A stretch of DNA of 64,000 nucleotides from Cordia subcordata (GCA_028554755.1 JAPTOF010000015.1:8866001-8930000), one strand, 5' to 3'; numbered from the stretch's first letter, positions 1-12,463 are shown. Numbers and translations: made by a program. Notes: generated from the sequence alone by a model not told the origin.

Positions 1-1179
1 TTTTATTCCAAAAAGTTCCTCCCCTAAAAATGGCCTCAGATAGGCTTTAAATAGGCAAATTCACGCACTATGAGTTGACCTAGCTAGTCAACCGGCTCTA
101 GGGCTTTGCTTGGCTGATAATGGAGTTTAACATTCTGGTTTAGCTGGCTTAGAGAGGCAATCAACTGGCTCTCTGAAGCCCTTTAAGTTGGTTCTTCACT
201 ATTTTGCTCCGTTCGGTTTCGTTTTGGCTCCTACTCGCGCCTGGTTCTTCTATTGCTTCGTAACATTTCTAGGAACCTCCAAAGCTATTTTTCTTTATAT
301 TTTAACCCCAATAAACATCTTCAAACTTTGTCCATGCCCTCAATGGCTGCAAGCTCTAAATTTTATTCTAATTGTGGTCGGTTTGCCCAGTTGCTTCGTT
401 CTTCATCTGGGAACTTTGTTCTTCGTCTGAGAGCTTTTAGACTTGGTTTTCTTATTATTTTCATCTGTAGATGCATCTTCAATCCTTGCCCATTGCTTCT
501 ACATCTTCAATTAAACTTAATATTATCTCCCAAATCACACATAAAACATTGAAATAAAGCATTTAGTATAGCATTTATGCATTTTGATTGCTTATGCAAA
601 TATATGATTGGCTGTGCACAAATGCAACCCTAAATGCACTCAATTAAGCTCAAAATACCCTAAAAGGTGTTTGCAAACAATATATACAAACATACACAAA
701 ACACACACATCACTTATGAGCGCCTCATGACTCGACCTAACCAAGCCAATGATCTACCCGACCTAATGATGATCATCTGGTTCCACTTTCCTCCCCAACT
801 TGCGGTGACTTTAACCAAGCTACACAATTTCTGATCAATAGCGCCGTTACTGTCCATCACCAGCTATCACAATCGTTGCCATTCCTCTCTTGTTAGTGTT
901 TTTTTGGCACCAACTTGTGACGTCATATGCACCAAAAGCTTCCTCATGTGACGCCAAGCACAAGGTATCCATCAACCACCAAATGATGCACGGGAACAAT
1001 ACCACTATCACAATGGCTGACTGTGACTATAAGCTTTTCACCGGCACGATTTTAGCCACTATGAAGATGCGTTGTCACCTTTAATGAACACCTCACTGAC
1101 TCGATGATCCTAATGGTACCAATCTCTATTAATGGTGCTTCTTCTAAGGTATCTTCAAGCATGTGACGATATTTAAAAA
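1..1179. other. Unassigned left flank
   Basis: No gene is recognised. The only open frames are short (up to about 100 codons near 190-550), have no recognisable domain, and are rich in F, L and C as expected of AT-rich non-coding DNA. A stretch near 560-670 (repeats of the type GCATTTATGCATTTTG and AAATGCACTCAATTAAG) has the look of retrotransposon LTR or UTR sequence, but no second copy lies in the window, so I do not assign it. Confidence 0.5.
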
Positions 1180-1872
1180 TAGGTATCGACAAAGTCTAAT
1201 TTGGATGGAAAAATGAAAAATTAAACTTAAAGAAAGTAAATAATAAAAACTTACAATACCGAATGAATGCAAATAAAAAAAATTGATCGAGTCTTGGATC
1301 AGATTTAATCTCCTTAAGATTTTTGCCCTACACTGGTGCTAATAGTTTAACGACTCAAACCTTTCAAGATAAAACGATTACATTTTATCATTTTGTAGAA
1401 CTACGAAATGTAAGAATTGCGAACTAGAAAATGTAGAATCCTCTCTCAAAATAATTAGCCTAAATACTAAAGATGATGTGTGGAAAAAATGCTTTTGTGT
1501 ATATAAGAATTGAAGGAAATTAAATACCCAAACATATGACCTTGTAGGTATTTATAGAAGATAAACAGCTTTCAGACATACGCAATTTCATGTATAGGTG
1601 CCAAAGATACCTATTCAGACAAGACATGTCTCTTATGTCTTATACCTATAAGGTACACATAGTTTAAGAGATTTACGTAAACGTTAGACTCATTTCAAAT
1701 ATTATTATTTAATAATAATATTTTCCTTTTAAATTTAATTGAATTCCACCTCCAACTTTGAATCTCAATTTCTTATTCATTCGGCATTTGTTTTAATCAA
1801 GTACGTACACGATAATTATCTACTTGCAAAGACGAATAATTTGAGATCTATTTTAGTACATAAATGACAACA
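1180..1872 (-). repeat. Copia-A left LTR (3' LTR in element orientation)
   Basis: It aligns along its whole length with 8934-9627. Shared blocks include GGTTTAACGACTCAAACC-like text near 1345, AATTAGCCTAAATACTAA near 1452, and the end ACATAAATGRCAACA. Read on the minus strand it starts with TGTTGTCATTTATG. A TATA box (TATAAATA on the minus strand, 1549-1556) lies at the matching place in both copies. The two copies differ at many sites, so the insertion is old. The outer boundary near 1180 is approximate because the homology fades without a clear TG/CA end. Confidence 0.7.
1549..1556 (-). promoter_or_regulatory. TATA box in Copia-A left LTR
   Basis: TATAAATA on the minus strand, conserved at 9294-9301 in the other LTR. 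This is the expected core promoter position of a copia LTR. Confidence 0.5.
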
Positions 1873-2489
1873 ATCCACATGAATATAATTGGTTGGACAA
1901 ATGCAAATGCTATGCAAACACAAGAGAGAGACCTTAATTTAGAAATATACTGCATCAAGATATATGGCTTTTGGCTTTGAACCTTCCCTAGTAAGAACTA
2001 TTGGATTTACTACTCCCAATTAATGGATGTAATATCTTGAACTGTTCAGCTTCGTATAAAACAAGACAATAGAACTCATATATCACCTTTGTAGACATTA
2101 TTTAGTTCTTATGGTTGTGCTCATTTTGGCCTTAAATCACTCCTAGTTTTTCATGAATACTCAAGGAAATTTAGCCTTGAAAATTTCCATAGTAACGGTC
2201 CACTCCCTACTCATACAGGTGATTTCTCATAAAGAGTATCCTACAATACCCCACTTGGCTTTCCACAAAATGAGAACCATTAAAAGTATAACTTAACCAA
2301 AACATTTGCAGGTAGCATTGCTTGAGAACAATTAAAAGTATAACTTAACCAAAACTTTTGCAGGTAGCATTGCTTGCTTGTCATAGGAATGGGATGGGGT
2401 TTCTCCTCCACAATGCTCTAACCTAAGTTGCAACATAATTTGGTTTTTCCTTTGAACCTAGATCTTGGGATCTCCAGTCAGCTAGGTAA
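1873..2489 (-). other. Copia-A 3' untranslated region
   Basis: Sequence between the end of the RNase H trace and the left LTR. It has no open frame of note and contains a 52-bp tandem duplication (2272-2375). No convincing polypurine tract was found next to the LTR; a short purine run, GTGGA on the minus strand, lies close by. Confidence 0.4.
2272..2375. repeat. 52-bp tandem duplication, two copies
   Basis: Copies 2272-2323 and 2324-2375 both run from GAGAAC to CATTGCTT and differ at only two positions. It is a local duplication inside the Copia-A 3' UTR, younger than the decay of the element, since the two copies are far more alike than the LTRs. Confidence 0.9.
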
Positions 2490-3055
2490 GGTTTCTATTA
2501 TGGCAACTCATTAGATAAGGGTTTAATGTCCATTCCCCTTGACAAATTATGCACTTACTCTTTTTCTAAAGCTTTTGTGAGTGGATCTACTATGTTATCC
2601 TTTGACCTCACATAGTCAATTGAGATAACCCCATTTGAGAGCAATTGTCTCATGATATTATGTCTACAACGAATCTATCTAGACTTGCCATTATACATAC
2701 TATTTGTGCCCTTCCAATTGCTGATTGGTTATCATAATGTATACTAATAGTTGGCACAAGTTCAGACCAATTTGGAATATTTTCTAAGAAATTTTGAATC
2801 CATCTACTTCTTCTCTAGCCTTGTCTAAAGCTATGAATTCATAATAGATTTGGCAATGAATGTCTATTTAGAAGATTTCCAGGAAATAGCTACACCACCT
2901 AAAGTAAAATTGTATCCAATAGTGGATTTTGAGTTCATGAGTATTAGATATCCAATTAGCATCACTGTATCCTTTTAATATACCTGGATATCCAGTATAG
3001 TGCAGCCTAAAGTTCAAAGAATATCTTAAATATCTTAGAACTTTGACTAAAGCTA
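2490..3055 (-). pseudogene. Copia-A RNase H domain (decayed)
   Basis: This is the C-terminal RNase H of a copia polyprotein, which removes the RNA strand of the RNA/DNA hybrid during reverse transcription. Translation in shifting minus frames shows the usual ladder: a block like VLRYL..YTGYPGILKGYSDANWIS near 2940-3040, a serine-rich ESEF-type core near 2830, HYDNQSAIG near 2725, and the closing VDPLTKALEKE near 2550. The frame is broken many times and no continuous product is possible. It follows the RT domain directly. Confidence 0.75.
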
Positions 3056-4010
3056 TCTAGTGATCTTTTCTTGAGCTGTTAGTAAATCTACTTAATTTAC
3101 TGACTACATATGTTATATCAGGTCTTCTATAGTTCATAACATACATTAGACTCCCAATAACTCGAGAATACTCTAATTGAGCTACAATTTTACTAGTATT
3201 TCTTTCTAGATGTACATTAATATCGATAGGTGTTTTTGCAAAACTCGTATCTCCTTTGTTGAATTTCTCAAGAATCTTTTGAACATAATGAGATTGAGAT
3301 AGAATGAGTCCTTCAGATGTCTTGCTAATTTTAATATCCAATATAACAACTGGTACACCTAAATCTTTCATATCAAACTTAGTGGTCTACATTTTCTTGG
3401 TAGCCTAAATTTTATTGTTATTGCTTCTCATGATGAGCATATCATCCACGTAAAGACAAATAATGACATCTTCTTTTTAGTGCCTTTCACTTAGACACAT
3501 TTATCGCACTCATTGATTTTAAAGCCATTAGAAATCATAGCTTTATCAAACTTTCATGCCATTGCTTTGGAGCTTATTTTAAATTGTATAAAGATTTAAC
3601 AAGCTTACTGACCTTTTTTCCTTGTCTAGTAACAGCAAATCCCTCTAGCGACTTCATATAGATTTCTTCATTTAGATCCCCACTTAAGAATGCTGTTTTA
3701 ACATCCATTTGATGTATCTCCAACTTGTTTATAGCTGTAAATCCTATTAACATTCTTATGGATGTTATTCTAGTGATTGGTGAAAACATATCAAAGTAAT
3801 CAAGGTCTTCCTTTTGCTTGTATCCTTTAATTACAAGCTTTGCCTTGTATTTATCAATTGATCCATTTGCTTTTTTTTTTTCCCTTCCTCTTGAAAATCC
3901 ATTTGTATCCTAAAGTTTTAATATAAGGAGGAAGGTCCACCAATTTCTACGTATGATTTTGCATGGTGGATTCAGTTTCACTGTTTATGGCCTATTTCCA
4001 ATATGAAGCT
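3056..4010 (-). pseudogene. Copia-A reverse transcriptase (decayed)
   Basis: Copia RT (RVT_2 type), which copies the element RNA into DNA inside the virus-like particle. Two open pieces remain. 3574-3789 has the motif QMDVKTAFLSGDLNEEIYM, ending in a KSLYNLK box. 3057-3371 has MKDLG at its start, then LSQSHYVQKILEKF and YSRVIGSLMYVMN. Between them the catalytic YVDDM box can still be read near 3440, but it is surrounded by stops. A run of T at 3871-3880 accompanies a frame break. Clearly non-functional. Confidence 0.85.
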
Positions 4011-4181
4011 TCAAGAGATGACATTACTTTCTTGAAAGTACGATGCTCATCTTCTAATAGATAAGTTAGAAAATAGGACCAAAAGACTTAGATGTTCTAA
4101 CTCTCTTGCGTCGTCTTGGTTCATCTTCATCTATAGACTCTTGGTTTGACTTTTCTTTATGATCACTCTCACAAGTTCTTT

Positions 4182-5100
4182 TCAATGATCTCTGCTCTTG
4201 TGTACTTTTCCAAGGAAAGATATTTTTGAAAAATAAGCATTCCTTGATTTCATAATTGTATTGACATAAATGTCATTGATTTTAGGTTTGTACACAAGGA
4301 ATCGATATGCTAAACTATTATTTGTATACCCAACAAAGAAGAGATCAACGGTCTTCGGTCCAACATTTACCATTTTTTTATTTGGAACTACTACCTTTGC
4401 AAGACACCCCCAAAATTTCAGGTATTGAAAAGAAAGTAGTCGATGTTTCCATAACTCATAAAGTGTCTTACTCAATTTCTTATAGGGAGCTTATTAAATA
4501 TATGATTCGCTAATAAAATAGCATCCCCTATAAGTTTTGAGGAAACCTTGAATTTATCAGCAAAGCATTCATCATCTCTCTCAAAGTTCAATTTTTTTGT
4601 TTAATAATCCCATTTTGTTGAGGTGAGTAAGGAGCTGTTGTTTGACGAACTATTCCATATTTAGCATAGTATTTCTCAAATGAAAACACATATTCTTCTC
4701 CTGTATCACTTCTTAAGACTTTTATCTTTTTTCTTGGTTGATTTTCTATTTCACTTTTGTATTGTTTGGATACTTCCAAAGCTTTATCTTCGCTTCGTAG
4801 GAGATAAACATAACAAACTCTTGTGCAATAATCTATAAAAGTAATAAAATACTTTTTAGCCCCTCTTGTTTGCACACATTTTAAGTCACAAATATCACTG
4901 TCAATTAATTCCAATGGCTCTGAACTTTTTTCTACTAATTTAAAAGAAGTTCCAGTTAATTTTGATTCAACACATATTTCACATTTATCATGTGAATTAA
5001 AGTCAATATTAGGCAATAATGCAAATTTTACTAGTTTATTTAACAACTCAAAATTCGCATGGCCTAATTTACTATGCCATAAATTAGGAGACACCAACAA
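4182..5100 (-). pseudogene. Copia-A integrase (decayed)
   Basis: Copia integrase, which inserts the cDNA into the genome. 4588-5100 begins with the GAG-pre-integrase/zinc-binding region: H and H of LWHSKLGHANF and the CEIC pair are intact. It continues with the core (DSDICDLK, FITFIDYCTR, RSDTGEEYVFSFE). The box that normally reads NGVAERKN is NGIIKQKN, so the third catalytic acidic residue (Glu) appears to be Lys. 4182-4475 holds the C-terminal part (YELWKHR, FWGCLAKVVVPN, VGPKTVDLFFVGY), split off by stops. Confidence 0.85.
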
Positions 5101-5600
5101 GTAAGCAAAACAGATATTATTATTAACGTTAATAGTGACATTAGTTAGTACAGCCTTAAGTACAACAGTTATTACATTTAGTTTAAAAGACCATCATATA
5201 AGTACCCTTTCCCCACAAACATCCCATTATTTGTGAGTACAAATTTGTTAGACTCAAATACTAGTCTAAAGCCATTCTTGCTCAACAATGATCCAGAGAC
5301 TAGACTCTTCCGAATGTCTAACACATGAAACACATTTTTGAGACTTAGTTATTTCCCTGAAGTCATTTTAGAACCACTTTTCTTGTTGCTTGCACATTTG
5401 ATATGGACAAGTTTCTCATAAACAACGTTTCTTTACTAGTTGCAGGTTGATATGTGGTAAGCATCTTTCTCTCAAATAATACATGGCCAGTAGCTCCCGT
5501 GTGTAGCTACCATTACTGGGGATTCCCCATTAGGTTGACTTCTAATACCACTACTGATAGGTTTATGTCAAAAACTTCATCAACCAAGTTGTCCACTTTA
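5101..5600 (-). pseudogene. Copia-A protease region (heavily decayed)
   Basis: By position between the gag zinc finger and integrase this should be the aspartic protease. Only scattered similarity is readable on the minus strand (a segment like [22 protein letters not shown] near 5250-5330, typical of the region just after the copia protease). I did not find an intact catalytic D-S/T-G triad. Confidence 0.55.
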
Positions 5601-6530
5601 GTCACGTTGGCTTAAGAGGTCTTCCCTTTCTTAGCATTGCTTTGAATTTTGCAATGCCTACAATCGTTAGGCTGATGTCTAGCCTTACTACAAACAAAAC
5701 AGCTACCATTGAACTTCTTTTTCTTGTTCTTGCCACTATCTTGATCTTGCTCAAAATGCTTTCTCTTTTGTTATTAGACCTACCTTGTTCCACAATATTG
5801 GCCTTAGACTCTATTGAATCATTTCTTGCCCTTCTCTCAGAGATGCGGTTATCTGCTTCTATCCTTAATCTTACAATCAAGTCCTCAGGCTTCATTTCTT
5901 TACACTTATGCTTTAAGTAATTTTTGAAATATCTCCAAGTAGGAGGATAATTTTTGCACTAGTGAGCCACTTGGAATGATTTACCAAGTTTCATATTTTC
6001 AGCATGAATCTCGTGCAAAATTAATTGAAACTCTTGGAATTGACTCATAACTGTTTTGAAATCTACCATTTTAAAGTCCAGAAACTTTATGACCATAAAG
6101 TTCTTCGTGTCAGCATCCTCAGTCTTATATTTCTTGTTCAATGATTTCACAATGCTTTTCAATTTTGATTGGACTGTACACATTGTACAAAGTATTGTCC
6201 AATCCATTAAGGATACAGTTCTTGCACAAAAAATTTGAGTGTTTTTATGCATCTATAGTGGCAATAGTTTGTTTAATAGGATTATCACCCAACTTTGGCG
6301 AATCCTCTTGCAAAAATCTTGCCAAATTTAAGGTTGTCGCATAAAATAACATTTTTTATTACCACCATTTGGAATCATTCCCACTAAAGCTTTCATGTCT
6401 TTCACCATGTCCAACAGGGGTAGGCGTTGGTGCCACTAAAGGTAATGTTGTTAAAGGCGCAATAGCATTTTCTGGGATGCATTATTTTTGGATCCGTCTT
6501 TTTTGGTCACAGTAACACTAGTATTCTAGT
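5601..6530 (-). pseudogene. Copia-A gag (UBN2 type, broken)
   Basis: Capsid-like Gag that packages element RNA. 5959-6252 shows the UBN2 gag core (LNKKYKTEDADTKNFMV, FKTVMSQFQEFQLILHEIHAE). 5602-5895 continues with MKPEDLIVRLRIEADNRISERRARND and a basic region. The CCHC knuckle (CFVC...H....C) is readable near 5640-5710 in another frame. The frames are interrupted between the two pieces and the N-terminus near 6530 is uncertain. Confidence 0.8.
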
Positions 6531-7607
6531 TGACATTTTCCGATCACAAATAGGAAATTATATGATTATAAATTGATATTAATCAAATTTAAAAGTAATA
6601 ATTCCTTTAAGGAATTAAAGTTACCACTTGTCCAATTAAAGAAACTAAAGAACGAAATTACAATTTGATAGAATACTAACTAAATTAAAAAAAAACTCAA
6701 AACACAATTTAATAAAATCTAAGTTACAAATCTAATGCCTGGATAATAAAAAGAAAGAAATGAATAAACTTAAAATAATAAATATTGGATAAAATAAAAA
6801 ACTAGAGATATTTATGATAACTTAAAAGAATGAAAATAAAATAAAAGGAAAACTTAGAGATATTTGTTCTTACTTAAAAGAATAAAACTCACATGACAAA
6901 ATGAAACTCACGTTTCAGTTAGTAAAAAAAAATATGCAAACTTTTTTTTAAAACAAATTGACAAAACGTCTGGAAATTTTCAGGCAATTAGAAATCCAAA
7001 TATATATAACTTATGAAATAATATATACATACAAATAACCACAGGAGATACAAATTATCATTATTATTTTTTTTGTGAGTGGCAAACTAGCTCTAGAGGA
7101 AGCGGGTCAATAAAGCTATAAAAATTCTTTATAGCTTTGGGATATTTCTTCAATTTACCAAAGCATATAGCTTGTGGAATCTCGTTGATTTGAAATATTG
7201 AAAACAGAAAAGCAAAACTAAGACAACAATGATTTAAAGTGGTTCGACCACTAAGCCTATATCGACTCTTCAATTATTTCACTTGAGATCTTCAACCACT
7301 CCACTAAAACCTTGAGCTTTTCAAAAGTTGGCTAAGCTTAAAAACTAACTATATAATCTTGATTTATCCCCAAATAAAGAAACTCACTTGTTTCAAATTT
7401 GAAATTTTTTTTCACACCTAAGAATAATCTACCCAATACCCAACTAATATAAAGTTGAATATAAGATTTCTGTAACAAATCTCAAAGAAATAATAAGTAA
7501 AAGTCGAATTTGGATTTACAATACAAGCCCTATAGTTGCGTTGAGAGAAAATCAAAAACCCTTACTTTGTATTGTATTCTTCTTCTTGTTCTCTCTAAAT
7601 AGCTTAA

Positions 7608-7608
<1 letters not shown>

Positions 7609-7660
<52 letters not shown>

Positions 7661-7675
7661 CGTGTGTGTGTATGC
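7609..7675. repeat. TA microsatellite running into TG
   Basis: About 45 bases of uninterrupted TA repeats followed by a short GTATGCGTGTGTGTGTATG tract. Confidence 0.95.
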
Positions 7676-8576
7676 TGACATAAAAATATAGCTATTTGAA
7701 ACAATTATTGTTGACCAATTTTGACTTTAAAACATTATAGAATAGGTTAGGAAAGAGATCGTGTGAATTATGACAAGTTTTAGATAGGATTTTCAAATAT
7801 CTGTATGATCCAATTGAAGTCCCATCGTTCTGGTGGCCTGAATGACTTTGCTTATTACCCATCAATTCAGAAACCAAAAAACTTACTGTAGGGAGAAGCT
7901 CAAGCTCATCAGGTAGTCTAGAAAGCTTCATATGTCAGTGTTCTTTTTGATGCAGTAAAAGCTTTTTAAGTTCAAAATACATTTTCTTTTTCGAAGAAGC
8001 TTTTTATTCACCAAAAACATTTCGAAAAGCATATACTATTTCGAAAAAGCATTTAGGTCATATCACATCTAAATCATAAGTTAAGTCAAGACAAGAAGAC
8101 ACAAGGAAGGAAACTTTACACAATGAATCTATGTCCATGCCCTAGTGACTTCCGTCTCCATCATTATGTCACAACGCCAAGTCTTCAAAGATTGAACGAA
8201 TAAGCATGACGACTTCAAACATCCGGTGGCACAGGATCTCACTCTAAGACATAATACATTTCCAATTTGCTCAAGGACTCATAAATCATATTAGCAACAC
8301 AATAGCTCGTAAGAGTTCCATAAGCAATATTGATCTCTATACAATATGCCATATAATACTCATAATGAATCAACGCAAATTATCCATTTATCACTAGATT
8401 CATCACAAGATTTATCAGAAGCATCTTAAGAACAAATATCTATCAAAATTTGCAAACCTTGATCTTCAAAACATAAGAGAAAATGCAACAATGCTAACAT
8501 TTTTAGATAAGGAAATATATGAAAGTGATAGAACATAACAAAAAATAATAATTTTAGTGTATATATATGAGTGTGT

Positions 8577-8577
8577 G

Positions 8578-8621
<44 letters not shown>
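8577..8621. repeat. TA microsatellite
   Basis: About 40 bases of TA repeats preceded by GTGTGTGTATG. The flanking composition resembles that of the tract at 7609-7675, about 0.9 kb to the left. Confidence 0.95.
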
Positions 8622-8623
<2 letters not shown>

Positions 8624-8933
8624 ACAGAGACTAAAAATTATAAGGAAACTAATGCAACACTCCAAATATTCCAAACTATTTTATTGCGCAAAGATGACTA
8701 CAAAGGTAGAGTAAGAAAACAATTCTTTTATGGATAAGATCATATACACAAAAACTCTATCTTTAAATTTCTAGACTCTGTAACCTATAAGCACAAAAAA
8801 TTAAAATCAAAATCTGACAACAAATTTTAACACTTAAAATAAATAAATCTACACTTAAAACAAATAAACCTTACAAATTACACTAAATTGGAGAATAAAA
8901 CCTTAAGATTTTTAGAAAATAGGTACTAACAAA

Positions 8934-9627
8934 GTGTAATTTGGAAGGAAAAAACACAAAATAAAAATTAAAAAAAGTAAAGAATAAAAACTTACAATAT
9001 CAAACAACTGCAAAATGCAAAAGAAATTGATGGGGTCTTGGATCAGATCCAATGTCCTTAAGGTTTTATTGCCCTGAACTAGTGCTAACGGTTTAACGAC
9101 TCAAACCTCACAGGATAAAATGATCACACTCTTACATTTTACGGCACTACAAATGTAAGAACTGCGAACTAGAAAAATGTAGAAGCCTTTCTCAAAATGA
9201 TTAGCCTAAATACTAAGATGATGTGTGGGAGAAATGCTTGAGTGTATATGAGAACTGAAGGTGATCGAATACCCAAACATTTGACTCCGTAGATATTTAT
9301 AGAAGATAAGCAGTTATTGAGATAGATGCAATTTCAATGTATAGGTACCAAAGATGCCCATTCAGACAAGAGAAATCTCTTGTGTCTTATACTTGTAAAG
9401 TACGCATATTTTCATTGATTCACTTAAATATTAGAGTCATTTCAAATATTATTATATTTAATATATTTGAAAATGATAATATTTTTTTTAAATTTAATTG
9501 AATTCCACCTTTAGCTTTGAATCTCAATTTCTTATTCATTCATCATTTGTTTAAATCAAGTGAATACACGATAATTATCTACTCGCAAAGATGAATTGAA
9601 ATCCATTTTAGTACATAAATGGCAACA
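8934..9627 (-). repeat. Copia-A right LTR (5' LTR in element orientation)
   Basis: Homologous to 1180-1872 throughout, including the TATA box at 9294-9301 and the end ATAAATGGCAACA at 9627. The inner edge is approximate. No tRNA-complementary PBS is visible to its left, which is odd for a 5' LTR and suggests the leader was lost or displaced. Confidence 0.7.
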
Positions 9628-11517
9628 ATGTTCACAGGTTTAGTATTTTTTTTTTGTTTTTTTACATATAGTACGAAACAAAGGTTTGATGGCATATAAC
9701 AAATCTCTAGAGATTGATTTCCATGGCTGGGCTTATAGGGAAATTGGTGGTGGGCTTGGTCGGTGCTTGTCAAGGGGTTGGGATTCTGGGTAGTCGAACA
9801 GTTCAATCTTCAAATTCTTTTTTCTTCTCATAATTCAATAGCTTGTAGTCATAAGGCTTATTAAATAGGCAATTAGTATTACAAGAAAGAAAATAGCAAT
9901 TAATCAGGAAATTAGTTTGACAATCACCATTACAAAGTTAATGGCACAAAAATTGAAATCAATTGTTCGAAAAGAGCAAACAGACTTAGGTCAAACAAAC
10001 GACAATCATTAAATCTTGTCTTAATGTTTATTTCGTAATCAAACATTAAAATAAAAATACAGCATGCACATATATGTATCAAATAAATATATCTATTTTG
10101 CAGAAAAATTATGCTATAGAATTATTAAAAATGCAAAAAGAGCCTTGATTCTAAAACCACTGTAGGAATTCGTGGAGACTTTCTTCGGAATTCCTCACAT
10201 AGAATCAAGTTCTTAACAAAAATATTTCCAAAAATATAAACATTATCTCGTAATTCTTGTGTTGAAAAGTAGCCTCATGGATGCATCAAGCTTCTTCTCT
10301 TAATAAGCAGCCAAGCGTATATTGATGAAGGTCAGGGTTTTGGGAAGGATTTTTATTTTTAGGATTTTGGGAAGGATTTTTATTTTCTCTTTAAAATTGA
10401 TGATGGCCCCATCTAGAACAAAATTGAGGTTTTGTGTATATAAAAATAAAATAAGTTATACCTTCTCAAAACCCAAGCTCTACTCCACCAACCGATTAAG
10501 CTAAACCTTTTAGACTTAGGGCCATGATCTTCTCAAGTTTAAGACCCAATTTAAAATTAAATCATTTTTCAATTCTTAACCCATTTAGCCTATGATGTAA
10601 TTCACCCATTTTCATTGTTAGTTGAAAATAGATGAAATCAAATATGTGACCAATTAATAAATTAATCTAAATATTTAATTCTCAATTAAATATTAAAATA
10701 TACAAAATTTTAATTCTATTATTTAATTCATAATTAACCAAAGTGATTTCACCAAATAAAATGACAATTCTATCCAGTAAAAAAGAAAAGCAACACTCTC
10801 TTGTATCAATGAAAAGTCCTTTTTAGTCATTTTAACAAACACTACTACTTATAAGCACATATTTGTTATATATGCAACAGCTTAAAAGACATTTTATCCA
10901 AATACTTCAATGGTTATTTGTTGATTGAAGCATCAAAAGTTTCTTATAAGCAACTTAACAAAAGTAAAGGCAAACACCCTCTTACTCCCTTGCTTATGAG
11001 CCATTTTTACTTGCTTCTAAGCAACATTTACCAAATATGTAACTTTTATTTATTTATTTATTCTTATAAATATGTTTGACTAACTTATAACCAGAACCAA
11101 ATACCTTATATATAACAAACTTATTACTATTTAGAGAATTCTTATCGTGAGTGTGAGAGATTTTAGAATCAACTAGATTATAACTCGTGTGATGCATAGA
11201 AAGAATGCATACTATTTATATTTTTATCTATTGTTGATGACTAATTTTTAATACTAATGATAATTCTTATAAGATAATAGATATTACTTGATAGAATATA
11301 TAAATATAGACTACAGTTTAAAATTTTAATTAAGAAATAATTTTATTCTACAAAAAATGATGCTCAATTTAAATTAAGGAATAATTTTGTTAGTATGAAT
11401 TGTTTGACTAAAAACTTGATGCTGAATTATAATGGAATAAATGAGAGAAAAATGTCACATTACTGAATATAAATGAGAATATGTGATATAACAATACAGA
11501 TTATGATATTCATGAAA
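9628..11517. other. AT-rich intergenic sequence
   Basis: No gene recognised. Small frames here (9579-9806 minus, 10322-10504 plus) have no domain. A 22-bp unit containing TTTTGGGAAGGATTTTTATT is repeated at about 10337-10386. Around 10820-11110 there are phrases such as ATCCAAATACTT and CAAACACCCTC that recall the ends of plant hAT-like MITEs, but I could not pair terminal inverted repeats. Confidence 0.5.
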
Positions 11518-12294
11518 TCTTTACCATATACTAAAGTATAGCCCTCTATACCATAATGTTGCCACATGTCATGTTGTAGAATTTTTGGTTAAAAGAATAT
11601 TCCCCTAAGTCCATTTTTTCCGTTTTTGTCCCGACATCATATATTCCCCCAATTCCCTTTTTTTTTTCTACCACTTTCTAACTTATGTTCTTTGATGTTG
11701 AGTCTATATTAATTGCCCCTTAGATATTCTCAGTTCTTGCCTATTTTATTTCTATAATTTCTCCACAATCTTACAATGAAATATATTGTGAATTACTACG
11801 AATTATTTTTGTAATATGTAGTTACCTTACCAAAATTATTCTATGCTCTAAATAGTTTGGTAGTGTTCAAGATATTCATATCCTAATTCATATTGTGATC
11901 ATTGATGACGATTTGCTTTCCTTTCTTGCTTCATTTTTTTTATATGTATAGTCATGAACATACCCATATTTGTCCTTGATTATACTTTAAAATTAGATTT
12001 GTTCTTATGCTGTAAATTGTATCAATGGAAAATTATAGAAATTATTGAATATTACAGGTTGATAATAATATGATTCAAATATTTCAATTTTGATAAAATA
12101 ACAAATCAACATTTTGAAACCTTTTTGATGGAATTATATAGAAATAATTCCCATTACATTAAATTAAAATTATAGTAATTTAGGACAAGTTAAATATGTT
12201 TAATTATATTTATCTGTTATTTTAATTTTTATAAAATGATGATTTACATACTTGCTATATCAAATTTATATCGATGCACGGGAGGAAAAACTAG
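11518..12294 (+). mobile_element. Short non-autonomous Helitron-like element
   Basis: The left end TCTTTACCATATACTAAAG followed by TATAGCC...TGTTGCCACATGTCA matches the usual 5' end of plant non-autonomous Helitrons. The right end has CGATGCACGGGAGG then CTAG at 12291-12294, the usual GC-rich hairpin remnant and CTRR terminus. There is no Rep/helicase gene, and the hairpin left arm is eroded. The base after CTAG is G rather than the expected T, because another Helitron-like start (GGTATAAAGTAGAGGCC) abuts it. Confidence 0.5.
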
Positions 12295-12463
12295 GTTTGG
12301 TATAAAGTAGAGGCCATGCCTAATACTAATCTGCCACGTGTTATCACATCGTTTCATTTTTCCTGCCTAGAAACATTTTCTCCCTCAAAAATCTTTCTCA
12401 ACTAATGAATATAATTTCCAAACTAAATTGAGTACTATTTTGGTCAATGAAAAAATTATTTCC
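12295..12463 (+). mobile_element. Start of a second Helitron-like element, cut by the Tat element
   Basis: TTGGTATAAAGTAGAGGCC and CTGCCACGTGTTATCAC form a second Helitron-like 5' region directly after the CTAG of the previous one. It is interrupted at 12463 by the Tat insertion and would continue from 22705. I could not fix its right end. Confidence 0.35.
12459..12463. repeat. Target-site duplication TTTCC, left
   Basis: Five bases matching 22700-22704. They prove that the two LTRs next to them bound one integration event. Confidence 0.9.

Larger units (their letters stand above)
6531..8933. other. Unexplained 2.4 kb inside Copia-A
   Basis: AT-rich and non-coding. It lies where a copia leader and PBS should be, but is much longer than a usual leader and lacks a recognisable PBS. 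7060-7600 reads like LTR or leader sequence of another element (for example AAAGTGGTTCGACCACTAAG), and two TA microsatellites follow. It may be a rearranged leader or a further, old insertion. I see no gene. Confidence 0.4.
1180..9627 (-). mobile_element. Copia-A: degraded Ty1/copia LTR retrotransposon
   Basis: The minus strand shows the copia order gag, protease, integrase, reverse transcriptase, RNase H (right to left), framed by two related direct repeats at 1180-1872 and 8934-9627 that I take as LTRs. Every gene has stops or frameshifts. I could not find a primer-binding site or matching TSDs, and about 2.4 kb of unexplained sequence separates gag from the right LTR, so the 5' part is probably rearranged or carries another insertion. 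The gag is UBN2-type. I do not name the copia lineage. Confidence 0.75.

Noticed and set aside
188..552. Two overlapping plus-strand open frames of 80 and 99 codons
   Set aside because: Low-complexity F/L/S composition, no domain, no context; looks like chance in AT-rich DNA.
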